Shown one piece after another: positions 43,375 through 52,149 of a stretch of DNA of 52,149 nucleotides. The position numbers and the translations under genes are program-made. Origin of the DNA: Algicola sp. (lineage in GTDB: Bacteria; Bacteroidota; Bacteroidia; Flavobacteriales; Flavobacteriaceae). The number at the start of each line of letters is the position of its first letter. Position 1 is the stretch's first letter. Location of the stretch: contig JAAEZN010000007.1 of assembly GCA_018222835.1 (NCBI GenBank), positions 25,350-77,498 on the forward strand, in the 5' to 3' direction. The notes under the pieces were generated by a model that saw only the letters and a program-made list of their open reading frames with translations, was not told where the DNA came from and ran no database searches.

Positions 43375-44742
43375 ATGCAACTTATGTGCGAATTGGTTCA
43401 AAAATATAACGTTCCCGGACCCCGATATACAAGTTATCCCACTGTACCCTATTGGAATGCAGATAGCTTTTCCGGAAAAAAATGGAACTCCAGTGTATTA
43501 AAAGCATTTGGTGAAAGTTCCGAGGAAGGCATCAGTGTTTACATACATTTGCCTTTTTGCGAGAGTATGTGCACATTTTGTGGATGCCACAAGCGGATCA
43601 CAAAACGCCACGAAGTGGAAACACCATATATTAGCTCGGTGTTAAAGGAATGGGAATTGTACGTAAACCTGTTGGGAACCAGACCCAAGATCAAGGAACT
43701 ACATTTGGGAGGTGGAACACCCACTTTCTTTTCTCCTAAAAATTTAAAAATGCTGATGAACGGCATTACCCGTCTAAGCAAGAAAATCGAGGATATTGAT
43801 TTTAGTTTTGAAGGCCACCCCAACAATACTACAAAAGAGCATTTACAGGCACTTTACAATGCAGGTTTTAGAAGGGTCAGCTTTGGCGTACAGGACTATA
43901 ACTTAACCGTTCAGCGCGCGATTAACAGAATACAGCCGTTCGAGAATGTAAAAAATGTTACCGAATGGGCCAGGGAAATCGGATATACCTCTGTTGGGCA
44001 CGATATTATTTACGGACTACCGTTCCAATATTGTTCCGATGTAGAAAATACCATAGCCAAGACCAATGCACTAAAACCGGACAGGATAGCGTTTTATAGC
44101 TATGCCCACGTGCCTTGGCTCAAAGGAAACGGGCAAAGAGGATATAAAGAATCCGATTTGCCTTCATCCGTAGAAAAAAAGGCACAATACGAACTGGGCA
44201 AGAGAATGCTTTCGGACTTTGGTTACAAAGATGTTGGCATGGATCACTTTGCATTGCCTACCGATAGTTTGTGCAAGGCATTGGAGAATGGCACATTGCA
44301 TCGAAACTTTATGGGCTACACCCCGTCAAAAACCAAATTAATGATTGGTTTGGGCGTATCCAGCATAAGCGATAGTTGGTATGGTTTTGCCCAAAACGTT
44401 AAAAATGTGGAGGAGTATGAAAATTTGGTTTCGCATGGAGTTATTCCTATTTTTAGGGGCCATCTCCTTAGTACCGAAGATGAAATTTTGAGAAGACATA
44501 TTCTCAATATTATGTGTCAATTTGAGACCGAATGGAATCCACTGGAAGAACAAGTGGTTGATTTTGAAAACATAGTGGCCAACCTATCCGAATTAAAAAA
44601 TGATGGCTTGGTCGAAATAAGTAACAACAAAATAAAAGTAACAGACAAAGGAAGGCCATTTGTAAGAAACATAAGCATGGCTTTTGATCTACAAATGCAC
44701 CGAAATAAGCCAGATACCCGAATATTTTCCATGACCGTTTAA
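43375..44742 (+). CDS. hemN: Oxygen-independent coproporphyrinogen III oxidase
   Basis: The 455-residue radical-SAM enzyme decarboxylates coproporphyrinogen III to protoporphyrinogen IX without oxygen. The iron-sulfur motif is HLPFCESMCTFCGC, with C62, C66 and C69 as cluster ligands and C71 as the extra cysteine typical of true HemN. YxPPxxSYP-like GPRYTSYPTVPYW opens the protein, and length matches E. coli HemN (457), unlike the shorter HemW. An alternative ATG lies three codons downstream. A universal stress gene follows after 18 bases. Confidence 0.95.
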   Translation: MQLMCELVQKYNVPGPRYTSYPTVPYWNADSFSGKKWNSSVLKAFGESSEEGISVYIHLPFCESMCTFCGCHKRITKRHEVETPYISSVLKEWELYVNLLGTRPKIKELHLGGGTPTFFSPKNLKMLMNGITRLSKKIEDIDFSFEGHPNNTTKEHLQALYNAGFRRVSFGVQDYNLTVQRAINRIQPFENVKNVTEWAREIGYTSVGHDIIYGLPFQYCSDVENTIAKTNALKPDRIAFYSYAHVPWLKGNGQRGYKESDLPSSVEKKAQYELGKRMLSDFGYKDVGMDHFALPTDSLCKALENGTLHRNFMGYTPSKTKLMIGLGVSSISDSWYGFAQNVKNVEEYENLVSHGVIPIFRGHLLSTEDEILRRHILNIMCQFETEWNPLEEQVVDFENIVANLSELKNDGLVEISNNKIKVTDKGRPFVRNISMAFDLQMHRNKPDTRIFSMTV

Positions 44743-44760
44743 CCTAAAAATCCAATAATA

Positions 44761-45582
44761 ATGAAAAGTATAATCGTACCAGTTGATTTTTCGAATCAAT
44801 CCAAACAAGCCCTGAAGGTTGCAGCTTCCCTTGCAAAACAGCATGAGGCAGAACTACTAGTGCTCCATATGTTGGAACTTTCACCAGCCATTATGGGCGA
44901 ATCAGGATATATCTCGCAAGAGCAAGTGGTGCATTTAATAAAGCTTGGCGAAAAGCGATTTGCAGACTTTTTGGAACAACCCTTTTTAAAGGATATTAAA
45001 GTTATTCCGGTGATAAAGCACTACAAAGTATTCAGCGAAGTAAACGAAGTGGCCGAAAAGCACAACGCCGACCTTATTGTAATGGGATCCCATGGTGCGG
45101 ATGGCCTTCAGGAAATATTTATAGGTTCCAACACAGAGCGTGTTGTTAGAACTGCCGATGTACCTGTATTGGTGATCAAGGGCAACATCGCAGAGTTCAA
45201 ACCAAAAAGTTTTGTGTTTGCCTCTGATTTTGAGGAAGAAAGTGTGCCTGCACTTAAAAAAGCTAAAGCAATGGCCGATTTGTTTGGAGCCGAACTTCAA
45301 CCAGTGTATATCAATACGCCAGGTGACGAGTTTTTGAGCAACAAAGACGCAAATGATAAAATTTCCAAATTTTTACATTTGGCCAACCTTGGTCTGGAAG
45401 TAGAGATTTACAACGATTACACAGTGGAAAAAGGTGTTCTCAACTATAGCGATAGTGTTTCTGCCGACCTTATAGGCATTCCAACACACGGTAGAAGAGG
45501 TCTAGCACACTTTTTTATGGGAAGTATTGGTGAAGATATCGCCAACCATTCCGAAACACCCGTAATCACCTTTAAAATTTGA
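44761..45582 (+). CDS. Tandem universal stress protein
   Basis: The 273-residue protein has two UspA repeats. The first ends with a full nucleotide-binding motif, GSHG-ADGLQEIFI-GS (G-2x-G-9x-G-S), and the second with THGRRGLAHFFMGSIGE, where only part of that motif is conserved. It is likely an ATP-binding stress or energy-state protein, and probably shares the hemN promoter. The gene ends before a strong bidirectional terminator. Confidence 0.92.
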   Translation: MKSIIVPVDFSNQSKQALKVAASLAKQHEAELLVLHMLELSPAIMGESGYISQEQVVHLIKLGEKRFADFLEQPFLKDIKVIPVIKHYKVFSEVNEVAEKHNADLIVMGSHGADGLQEIFIGSNTERVVRTADVPVLVIKGNIAEFKPKSFVFASDFEEESVPALKKAKAMADLFGAELQPVYINTPGDEFLSNKDANDKISKFLHLANLGLEVEIYNDYTVEKGVLNYSDSVSADLIGIPTHGRRGLAHFFMGSIGEDIANHSETPVITFKI

Positions 45583-45623
45583 TGGATTGCATTTTTGATT
45601 GGTTTCATGCGATTCAAAAAAAG

Positions 45624-45647
45624 GGGGGCAATTTTAAAATTGCCCCC
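45624..45647. terminator. Bidirectional terminator between usp and the cco operon end
   Basis: GGGGGCAATTTT (45624-45635) is perfectly complementary to AAAATTGCCCCC (45636-45647), with A and T tracts on either side. It lies between two convergent operons and should stop both. Confidence 0.92.
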
Positions 45648-45673
45648 TTTTTTATTCGTGGTTATTTAAACCG

Positions 45674-46942
45674 CTAACCATTAAATCGTTCGTAGGCCGC
45701 TTTCTCCAGAGATTCCCTGTGGTCGGGGTGGGCAATGGAAATAAGCGCTTTGGCCCGCTGATGTAAGTTTTTACCAAATAGATTCACCACACCGTACTCC
45801 GTGGCCACATAATGCATGTGCGCACGGGTCGTGGTCACTCCAGCTCCCTGCTTTAAGAACGGTGTTATTTTGGACACTCCCTTTTTGGTGGTAGATGACA
45901 TGGCTATGATAGGCTTTCCTCCTTTGGATAGCGATGCCCCTCTCATAAAGTCCATCTGTCCTCCTACCCCGGAAAACTGATATCCTCCAATAGTGTCGGC
46001 ACAAACTTGTCCGGTCAGGTCAATTTCTATGGCACTGTTTATCGCAGTTGCTTTTGGGTTTCTACGAATTCTGGCTGTATCATTGGTATAGCCCGAGTCC
46101 CTGAAGTCACAAATGGGGTTATCATCAATAAAATCGTACAATTTTCTAGAGCCAACGGCAAAACAACTCACAATCTTACCTCGTTTTACTGCTTTTTCCT
46201 GCCCATTGATCACTCCGCTTTCGAGCAGTGGCAATACCCCATCGGAGAACATTTCGGTATGGATTCCCAAGTTTTTATGATTTCCTAGGTTGGAGAGCAC
46301 TGCATTGGGTATGTTCCCAATTCCCATTTGTAAAGTAGCACCATCATCGATCAACGATGCTACGTGTTTTCCAATTAGGTGTTCCACTTCGGATATTTCG
46401 GTAGGGTTGTGTTCGTGAATGGGTCTATCCACCTCAATGGCATACGTGATTTCGTCCACGTGTACAATTCCGGTTCCATGTGTCCTAGGCACGTGAGGGT
46501 TTATCTGTGCAACAATTTTTTTAGCTGTTCTCACAGCAGGTAATGCCACATCAACCGATACACCTAGGGAACAATAGCCGTGTTTGTCCGGAGGCGACAC
46601 TTGAACAAAGGCCACGTCCAAGGGCAGGTACTCATCAGCGAACAACCAAGGTATTTCACTTAAAAATACAGGAATATAATCGCCCAAACGTGTGTTTACG
46701 TAGCTTCTAACATTACCCCCAACAAAGCAGGCATTCAAGGTAAAAGCATTGCAATAAGGCTCTCTGGTATATTTTGCATCGCCCTCGGTATGGATGGAAA
46801 TGATCTCGACATCCTTTATCTCCTCATGTCGATCGCACAGAGCATCGATCAATTCATTTGGGGTCATGGCTGCACCTTGGAAAAAGACACGGTCACCAGA
46901 CTTAACAATTCCTACCGCCTCTTTCGCTGATGTTAGTTTCAT
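45674..46942 (-). CDS. Acetyl-CoA hydrolase/transferase-family CoA-transferase
   Basis: The 422-residue protein belongs to the class I CoA-transferases that include acetate, 4-hydroxybutyrate and succinyl-CoA:acetate enzymes. The active-site region INSAIEIDLTGQVCAD (with the Glu that forms the thioester) and the GVGGQMDFMRGA glycine-rich motif are clear. It probably moves CoA between acyl-CoA and acetate or another short acid. It is the last gene of the oxidase operon, 15 bases after the SafE-like gene; a metabolic enzyme here suggests that overflow acid handling is co-regulated with microaerobic respiration. Confidence 0.88.
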   Translation of the reverse strand: MKLTSAKEAVGIVKSGDRVFFQGAAMTPNELIDALCDRHEEIKDVEIISIHTEGDAKYTREPYCNAFTLNACFVGGNVRSYVNTRLGDYIPVFLSEIPWLFADEYLPLDVAFVQVSPPDKHGYCSLGVSVDVALPAVRTAKKIVAQINPHVPRTHGTGIVHVDEITYAIEVDRPIHEHNPTEISEVEHLIGKHVASLIDDGATLQMGIGNIPNAVLSNLGNHKNLGIHTEMFSDGVLPLLESGVINGQEKAVKRGKIVSCFAVGSRKLYDFIDDNPICDFRDSGYTNDTARIRRNPKATAINSAIEIDLTGQVCADTIGGYQFSGVGGQMDFMRGASLSKGGKPIIAMSSTTKKGVSKITPFLKQGAGVTTTRAHMHYVATEYGVVNLFGKNLHQRAKALISIAHPDHRESLEKAAYERFNG

Positions 46943-46957
46943 TATGGATTTGATTTT

Positions 46958-47668
46958 TTAGGGTTGATGGCATTCTATGGCCGATGATACTGAATCTGCC
47001 GGAGCTTGTTTGGGGGAAACGTAAGGTATTCCCAAACCGAGTCCACGAACAATAAACAAAACACCAATGATGACCACAAATACCGGTATCAATTTTTGAA
47101 TTTTAGATTTAATGGAGGTACTGAACATGCCTCGGGAATATACCACCAAGGACATTAGGGGCACGGTACCCAGCCCGAATATCATCATGTATAGACCGCC
47201 TTCCAAAGGGCTGCCCATGGCTATGGCTCCCAACAGGGCCATATACACCAGGCCACAGGGCAAAAATCCGTTCAGGAATCCTATGGTCAAAAAAGTATCG
47301 GGCGTCTTTTTTTTAAGTTCAGCACCCAGTTTGGACTTTACTTTACCGATAATGGAATAAATGGGCGATAAAAATTTATGGCCATTCAGGTATCTCGCAG
47401 GAATCAATACGAGTACGATCATAAGTACACCGATACCTATGGATAGCTTTTGTTGGATTCCGAACAATGACAATCCCTTGCCCAATAGCCCAAAAAGCAC
47501 ACCAATTATGCCGTAGGCCAATAACCTACCAAAATGATAAATGGACAGCTGCACTGTTTTTTTTGCATTATTGGTGTGGTCCAAAGGAAGCATAAAAGCG
47601 ATTGGCCCGCACATACCCAAGCAGTGCAAGCTTCCCAATAGTCCAAATACCAGTGCAGAGGTCAACAT
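46958..47668 (-). CDS. SafE/TauE-like membrane protein of the cco operon
   Basis: The 236-residue protein has about six membrane helices and starts with the motif LGSLHCLGMCGPIAF, a Cys-containing helix shared by DsbD-like and copper-related members of the sulfite-exporter fold. Proteins of this kind are regular partners of cbb3 oxidase genes, and a role in copper supply or oxidase assembly is more likely than sulfite export. It starts two bases after fixH. Confidence 0.82.
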   Translation of the reverse strand: MLTSALVFGLLGSLHCLGMCGPIAFMLPLDHTNNAKKTVQLSIYHFGRLLAYGIIGVLFGLLGKGLSLFGIQQKLSIGIGVLMIVLVLIPARYLNGHKFLSPIYSIIGKVKSKLGAELKKKTPDTFLTIGFLNGFLPCGLVYMALLGAIAMGSPLEGGLYMMIFGLGTVPLMSLVVYSRGMFSTSIKSKIQKLIPVFVVIIGVLFIVRGLGLGIPYVSPKQAPADSVSSAIECHQP

Positions 47669-47670
47669 TA

Positions 47671-48117
47671 TCAGTACACCAATTTTTGTTTATGTAAAAA
47701 GGAATTACCTTCGTATTTCCATTTAACGGAAATGTCCCAACGACCATCTACCAAGCGATTGTCAGGTATGAGCAAATGTGTTTTGGACAAACTTATCGGA
47801 AAGTTGGTATCCAAGTGCTTGTTAGATGGTCTATATAGGGACACTGTTCCACTTATCTTTTTGGGGTCGAATCGTTCGGGAAAAAATACCATCAAACCTT
47901 CATCTGTTTTTTCAACCTTTAGGTTGGCATCCATTTCGGTTGCCGTTTTTGAAGCATCTATGTCCCGCTGATAGGTAAGCTCTTTTTTATAATATTCCTC
48001 GGTCACCAAATCGTGGTTGGCCCTATCATCCGTACTCATTCTAAAGACAAAGTATAGGATAAAGGTTATAAAACCAATAAAAGCCAATACGATTCCCGTT
48101 CCCCAATTAATTTTCAT
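47671..48117 (-). CDS. fixH: FixH family protein
   Basis: The 148-residue protein has one N-terminal membrane helix (about 5-27) and an extracytoplasmic domain with a short beta-rich pattern (VSLYRPSNKHLD, WDISVKWKYEGNSFL) matching FixH/CcoH. It helps assemble or stabilise cbb3 oxidase. It lies 11 bases after ccoG and two bases before the SafE-like gene. Confidence 0.85.
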   Translation of the reverse strand: MKINWGTGIVLAFIGFITFILYFVFRMSTDDRANHDLVTEEYYKKELTYQRDIDASKTATEMDANLKVEKTDEGLMVFFPERFDPKKISGTVSLYRPSNKHLDTNFPISLSKTHLLIPDNRLVDGRWDISVKWKYEGNSFLHKQKLVY

Positions 48118-48128
48118 TTTTCTCTTGT

Positions 48129-49538
48129 TTAATTATAACTTCTAGGTGCCAAAAACTGGGTTACCGTGGTTTCTATGAGCTTATCGCCACTGTACACACC
48201 TATCTTCAATTTGTCTTTATCGCCATTTAGGGCCGAGGCATTTATCTCAATGAACAAGGTTCCACCCGTTAATTCTTCTGCCGGTACGGTAAAAGTTTTC
48301 TGGGATACCATTTTAATGACTCCTTTATGGGACATCAATTCAAATGAAACATTCTCAATATCCTTGGTGGTCTTGTTCACCAATTTATAGGTGTACACAT
48401 TACTAATGATGTTGTTATCCTTGCGCTCGTACAACTGACCGGGCAGGCGTAGTATGTTTGCCTCAACCTCGTTTCGCATGAACAACATTCCAACAAGAAT
48501 ACCGGTCAGTACCACAAGTACTGCTGTGTAGCCCTTCATACGGGCCGTGAACTTGAACTTTTTGTCTTGGGTGATCTCATCTTCACTGGCATATCTTATC
48601 AAACCTTTAGGTTTGTTGATACTGTCCATAATGTGGTCACATTCATCTATACATGCTGTACAGTTAACACATTCCAATTGAGTTCCATTACGAATATCTA
48701 TCCCGGTAGGACAAACATTCACACACTGAAAACAATCTATACAATCCCCATGTCCAAGGGCTCCTCTATCTTCATTCTTTCTGAATTTTTTTCGTCCGCT
48801 TTCCCCCTCGCCCCTTTTATGGTCATAGGCCACAACAATGGATTTGTTATCCAAGAGCACTCCCTGCAATCTACCGTACGGACAGGCGATAATACAAACC
48901 TGCTCCCTAAACCATGCAAATATGAAGTAAAACACCCCTGTGAAGATCAACAACGGGATCATAGTGCCCAAGTGTGCCATGGGACCGTCCGTGATATAGG
49001 CTATCAATTGATCGCTACCGATCAAGTAGGCCAGAAATACATTGGCTATAAAAAAGGATATTAAAAAGAAGATACTCCACTTTAATACTCTTTTCCTGAT
49101 TTTTTTACCAGTCCACGGTGCTTTGTCCAATCGGATTTGAGCTCCTCTGTCACCATCTATCCAGTATTCGATACGACGGAATACCATTTCCAAAAAAATG
49201 GTCTGGGGACACATCCATCCACAGAAAATACGACCGTACGCAACCGTAAAGAGTGCAATGAAAATAATTCCGATGATCATGGACACCACCACTAGATGAA
49301 AATCCTGTGGCCAAAATGGAAGCCCAAATATATTGAACCGCCTGTCCAGCACATTGAACAGCAGAAATTGGTGCCCGTTGATCTTAACGAACGGGGCCGC
49401 TATCAAAAAAATCAGCAGAAAGTAACTAATATACTTTCGGTAATCGTAATACCGTCCACTGGGTTTTTTAGGAAAAATCCAATTTCTTTTACCTTCTTCT
49501 GTGATTGTGCCTATGGAATCCCTAAAGTTTTCTTCCAT
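48129..49538 (-). CDS. ccoG: Cytochrome c oxidase accessory protein CcoG (RdxA/FixG)
   Basis: The 469-residue protein has about five membrane helices in the first 350 residues. Two ferredoxin-type clusters are present: CIDCFQCVNVCPTG and CVNCTACIDECD. Two further Cys sites lie in GWMCPQTIF and CIIACPYGRLQG. A C-terminal immunoglobulin-like domain follows. CcoG is a copper reductase that supports cbb3 assembly. It follows ccoP after 49 bases. Confidence 0.95.
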   Translation of the reverse strand: MEENFRDSIGTITEEGKRNWIFPKKPSGRYYDYRKYISYFLLIFLIAAPFVKINGHQFLLFNVLDRRFNIFGLPFWPQDFHLVVVSMIIGIIFIALFTVAYGRIFCGWMCPQTIFLEMVFRRIEYWIDGDRGAQIRLDKAPWTGKKIRKRVLKWSIFFLISFFIANVFLAYLIGSDQLIAYITDGPMAHLGTMIPLLIFTGVFYFIFAWFREQVCIIACPYGRLQGVLLDNKSIVVAYDHKRGEGESGRKKFRKNEDRGALGHGDCIDCFQCVNVCPTGIDIRNGTQLECVNCTACIDECDHIMDSINKPKGLIRYASEDEITQDKKFKFTARMKGYTAVLVVLTGILVGMLFMRNEVEANILRLPGQLYERKDNNIISNVYTYKLVNKTTKDIENVSFELMSHKGVIKMVSQKTFTVPAEELTGGTLFIEINASALNGDKDKLKIGVYSGDKLIETTVTQFLAPRSYN

Positions 49539-49587
49539 CGCATTTGTGGTTTATGGATAAATATTTGTTGCCGATCGCCCCAAGGGA

Positions 49588-50562
49588 CTAGTTCATGGCA
49601 ACGTTTGTTGAATCGCCGGACTGCTCCATCTCTTCTGGAGCTGCTTCTTCCGTTTCAGATTCGGTACCATTGGTATCTTCGGGAGCATTTGGATCCACCC
49701 AAATTTCTCCTTCGGCTTCCTTCGGATTTGCCGGTGTGTTTCCTTCCATGGTCATCACATAACTGGCTACTTGGGCCATTTCGACAGGTTTCAAAGTCTG
49801 TTTCCATGCGATCATACCCTTACCGTCACGACCACCTTCAGAAATGGTTGTAAAGATATTTTTGATACCTCCACCCAATATCCAATACTTGTCGGCCAGA
49901 TTTGGACCAATTCCTCCACCACCATCTGCCATGTGACAGGCCACACAGTTAGCTTGAAAAATTTTCTCCCCTGCGGCCAAATCGGAATCATCTGATAAGA
50001 ATTCCACGGTATTGGCGTCCACTAAATCCTTGGCCGTTCTTTTATATTCCTCGATGGCCAATTGGGCTGCTGCCACTTCCTGTTCATATTCCGACGTTTG
50101 ATCGTATTCCCCTATAACGTGGAATCGGACCAGGTACACTATCGAAAAAACAATAGTCGCATAGAACAGATATGTCCACCAAGGTGGTAATACGTTGTCC
50201 AATTCTCGAATTCCGTCGTAATTATGGTCCAGTACAATTTCACCCTCCTTTTCGATAGAACGGCTTCTGGTAAGTTTTTCCATGAGATTTTTGGCCCATG
50301 TCCATTCAAACTTCTTTCCTTTGGCTTCCAGATATCGTTCCTTGCCCTCTTCGGTCAGTGTCTGGAACATAATATTTTCTATGGAGGCCAATATTAGCTC
50401 TATGGCAATAAGGATCATTAATACCAACAGTAGAAAGAACTGTGTGATAGGGTATTCGATTATTGCCAGTTTGTCTCCAGAGTCTATAAAATATTCCATT
50501 AATCCGAAGATCAAGAAGAATAAAACCGGGACTCTTATCCACCAAGGTGTTTTTGTGCTCAT
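49588..50562 (-). CDS. ccoP: cbb3-type oxidase subunit CcoP, single haem
   Basis: The 324-residue protein has two membrane helices near residues 10-25 and 38-60, another near 130-150, and a C-terminal cytochrome c domain with one haem site, CVACH, and GPNLADKYW. Proteobacterial CcoP has two CxxCH sites; I find only one here. A Glu/Asp/Thr-rich tail ends the protein. It receives electrons for the oxidase. It is four bases downstream of ccoQ. Confidence 0.93.
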   Translation of the reverse strand: MSTKTPWWIRVPVLFFLIFGLMEYFIDSGDKLAIIEYPITQFFLLLVLMILIAIELILASIENIMFQTLTEEGKERYLEAKGKKFEWTWAKNLMEKLTRSRSIEKEGEIVLDHNYDGIRELDNVLPPWWTYLFYATIVFSIVYLVRFHVIGEYDQTSEYEQEVAAAQLAIEEYKRTAKDLVDANTVEFLSDDSDLAAGEKIFQANCVACHMADGGGGIGPNLADKYWILGGGIKNIFTTISEGGRDGKGMIAWKQTLKPVEMAQVASYVMTMEGNTPANPKEAEGEIWVDPNAPEDTNGTESETEEAAPEEMEQSGDSTNVAMN

Positions 50563-50566
50563 AATA

Positions 50567-50755
50567 TTATAGTTTGTTTTGTTGATCTTCGGTTTCCAAT
50601 GGTAGTTCGGACATCTCCTTTATGTGTTCTTTGGTAGCGGTAAACACCCACCAGAACAATAGAACAAAAAACACAAAGAAGATAAGTAGGGAAACCATGG
50701 GATAGTTGGCTATCCCATCTATGGTTTCCATATGTTCTTTTACAAATTTCAACAT
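50567..50755 (-). CDS. ccoQ: cbb3-type oxidase subunit CcoQ-like
   Basis: The 62-residue protein has one central membrane helix (about 22-44) followed by an acidic cytoplasmic tail. It matches CcoQ/FixQ by size, topology and position between ccoNO and ccoP, with gaps of two and four bases. Sequence alone would be weak evidence. Confidence 0.85.
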   Translation of the reverse strand: MLKFVKEHMETIDGIANYPMVSLLIFFVFFVLLFWWVFTATKEHIKEMSELPLETEDQQNKL

Positions 50756-50757
50756 GG

Positions 50758-52149
50758 TTATTTGTTTTGAGATATTGTTTCTTCAGTTCCTTCGATTTTG
50801 ATATCGGTACCCAATCGCTGTAGGTAAGCTATCAAAGCCACGATTTCACGGTCTCTCATTTCCACAAATTCCAACCCGTTCTCTTCGGCATACTTTTTAT
50901 CCGCTTCGTAGGTTTTTGCAAACTCGGGATCTGTGTATAGGTTCTTTTCGATTTGCTCTGCTTGCTCTGCCATAGATTGCGGAGCATTGGCAATATCTTC
51001 CTCTGTATATGGAACACCTAGTTTAACCATGGTTTCCATTTTTGCCTGTATATCGCTACGATCGTGCTCGTCGGTAACCAGCCATTCGTAAGATGGCATT
51101 ATGGAACCTGCAGAAGTACTCTGTGGGTCGTACATGTGGTTCAAGTGCCAGTTATCGGAGTATTTACCACCAACCCTTAACAAATCGGGGCCAGTACGTT
51201 TGCTACCCCAAAGGAATGGGTGGTCGTAAACAAACTCACCTGCTTTGGCATATTCACCGTAACGTTCTACCTCGCTTCGGAAAGGACGGATCATCTGAGA
51301 GTGACAACCCACACAACCTTCCCGGATGTACAAGTCCCTACCTTCCAATTCCAATGGCGTATAGGGTTTAACACTTGTTATGGTCGGGATATTGGATTTT
51401 ACCAATATGGTCGGAACTATCTGCACAACACCACCGATCAAAATGGCTACGGTAGCCAAAATGGTCAATTGTACCGGTTTTCTTTCCAACCAGTTGTGGA
51501 AGGTCTCACCCGCCACACGACGTTTTGATACTCTTTCCAATGCTGGAGCTTCTGCGGCTTCATCTTCCACTTTACTACCAGACTTGATGGTCATCACTAC
51601 ATTATAGAGCAGTACGAACATACCCAAGATGTACAACGAACCTCCAATGGCCCTCATCCAGTACATTGGGATGATCTGGGTAACGGTTTCCAAGAAGTTA
51701 CCGTACACCAAAGTACCATCTGGATTAAATTCCTTCCACATTAATGCTTGGATAAACCCGGCCACGTACATAGGCAGGGCATAAAGCACTATACCCAGGG
51801 TTCCGATCCAAAAGTGGAGATTGGCCAATCCTTTGGAGTGCAATTCTGTTTTGAACATACGTGGCACCAACCAATAGATCATACCAAAAGTCATAAAACC
51901 GTTCCAAGCCAATGCTCCAACGTGAACGTGTGCAATAATCCAGTCACTAAAGTGTGCAATAGCGTTTACGTTTTTCAACGATAGCATTGGACCTTCAAAA
52001 GTTGCCATACCATATCCGGTAATGGCCACAACCATAAATTTCAGTGTTGCATCGGTACGAACTTTATCCCATACACCTCGCAGGGTCAATAATCCATTGA
52101 TCATACCTCCCCATGATGGGGCTATCAACATTATGGAGAATACCACACC
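50758..52149 (-). CDS. ccoNO: cbb3-type cytochrome c oxidase CcoN-CcoO fusion, 5' part missing
   Basis: The frame is open to the window end, so the N-terminal part lies outside. The visible first half (about 200 residues) is the end of CcoN, the catalytic haem-copper subunit, with [19 protein letters not shown] carrying histidine ligands. It runs without a stop into a CcoO part, whose haem site is [15 protein letters not shown]. The fused arrangement is known in Bacteroidota. The oxidase reduces oxygen at high affinity and pumps protons. ccoQ follows after two bases. Confidence 0.96.
   Translation of the reverse strand, partial: GVVFSIMLIAPSWGGMINGLLTLRGVWDKVRTDATLKFMVVAITGYGMATFEGPMLSLKNVNAIAHFSDWIIAHVHVGALAWNGFMTFGMIYWLVPRMFKTELHSKGLANLHFWIGTLGIVLYALPMYVAGFIQALMWKEFNPDGTLVYGNFLETVTQIIPMYWMRAIGGSLYILGMFVLLYNVVMTIKSGSKVEDEAAEAPALERVSKRRVAGETFHNWLERKPVQLTILATVAILIGGVVQIVPTILVKSNIPTITSVKPYTPLELEGRDLYIREGCVGCHSQMIRPFRSEVERYGEYAKAGEFVYDHPFLWGSKRTGPDLLRVGGKYSDNWHLNHMYDPQSTSAGSIMPSYEWLVTDEHDRSDIQAKMETMVKLGVPYTEEDIANAPQSMAEQAEQIEKNLYTDPEFAKTYEADKKYAEENGLEFVEMRDREIVALIAYLQRLGTDIKIEGTEETISQNK

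Noticed and set aside
1..52149. CRISPR array, prophage, integrase or insertion sequence
   Set aside because: No regular direct repeats with spacers, no transposase or phage protein, and no att-like duplication at the tRNA-Ser gene were found.

Overview
The window looks like a chromosomal segment of a marine-type Flavobacteriaceae (Bacteroidota), near Muricauda/Allomuricauda or Zobellia by protein flavour. The signs are promoters of the Bacteroidota form TTTG-N19-TAnnTTTG, A-rich translation starts with no Shine-Dalgarno pattern, a fused CcoNO oxidase subunit, a PorT-type barrel, DUF5916 and ExbB/ExbD/ExbD proteins of flavobacterial type, and degenerate copies of the short dispersed intergenic repeats common in this family. 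No phage, transposase, CRISPR array or rRNA was seen. One tRNA (Ser, anticodon GGA) is present.

Layout. 0.2-2.8 kb: a DUF5916 outer-membrane protein. 3.0-7.5 kb: translation block rplM-rpsI, rpsB-tsf, pyrH-frr. 7.6-13.6 kb: MMPL transporter, asnS, rpoN and a PAP2-like membrane protein. 13.6-16.7 kb (minus): exbB, a four-helix protein, exbD, exbD and a PorT-like barrel. 16.8-19.3 kb (minus): tRNA-Ser, ansA, tatD, lipoprotein. 19.4 kb: a retropepsin-like protein. 19.9-24 kb (minus): sucA-sucB (oxoglutarate dehydrogenase E1/E2). 24.2-28.2 kb (minus): a conserved unknown, amidohydrolase, galE and a DegT aminotransferase. 28.3-31.2 kb (plus): waaA, a sugar MFS transporter and a 49-residue membrane peptide. 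31.2-37.9 kb (minus): lipoprotein, HPF/RaiA, phosphofructokinase, PEP carboxykinase, a DASS transporter with RCK domains and a universal stress protein. 38-40 kb: ROK kinase and a TonB-like protein. 40.1-43.2 kb (minus): an AstE-like zinc acylase and a GCS2-CBS ligase. 43.4-45.6 kb (plus): hemN and a second universal stress protein. 45.7-52.1 kb (minus): the cbb3 oxidase operon ccoNO-ccoQ-ccoP-ccoG-fixH-SafE-like plus a CoA-transferase; ccoNO runs off the window end.

The most striking signal is regulatory. Four promoters between 32 and 43.4 kb (HPF, universal stress protein operon, TonB-like protein, hemN operon) each carry a 12-bp dyad TGAY-N4-RTCA exactly 23 bp upstream of a TAnnTTTG-type -7 element. 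That places the dyad near -41, the class II activator position of Crp/Fnr regulators. Three of the four extend to CC-TGAY-N4-RTCA-TG. The genes downstream (anaerobic haem synthesis, ribosome hibernation, stress proteins, PEP carboxykinase and phosphofructokinase, next to the high-affinity oxidase operon) fit an oxygen- or energy-limitation regulon. The regulator is not in the window.

Other points of interest: ribosomal protein S2 with a C-terminal helix-hairpin-helix extension, a ROK kinase lacking its zinc cysteines, a GCS2-CBS/AstE-like gene pair resembling peptide-modification cassettes, a sucAB terminator inside the 3' end of the convergent retropepsin gene, and a single-haem CcoP.
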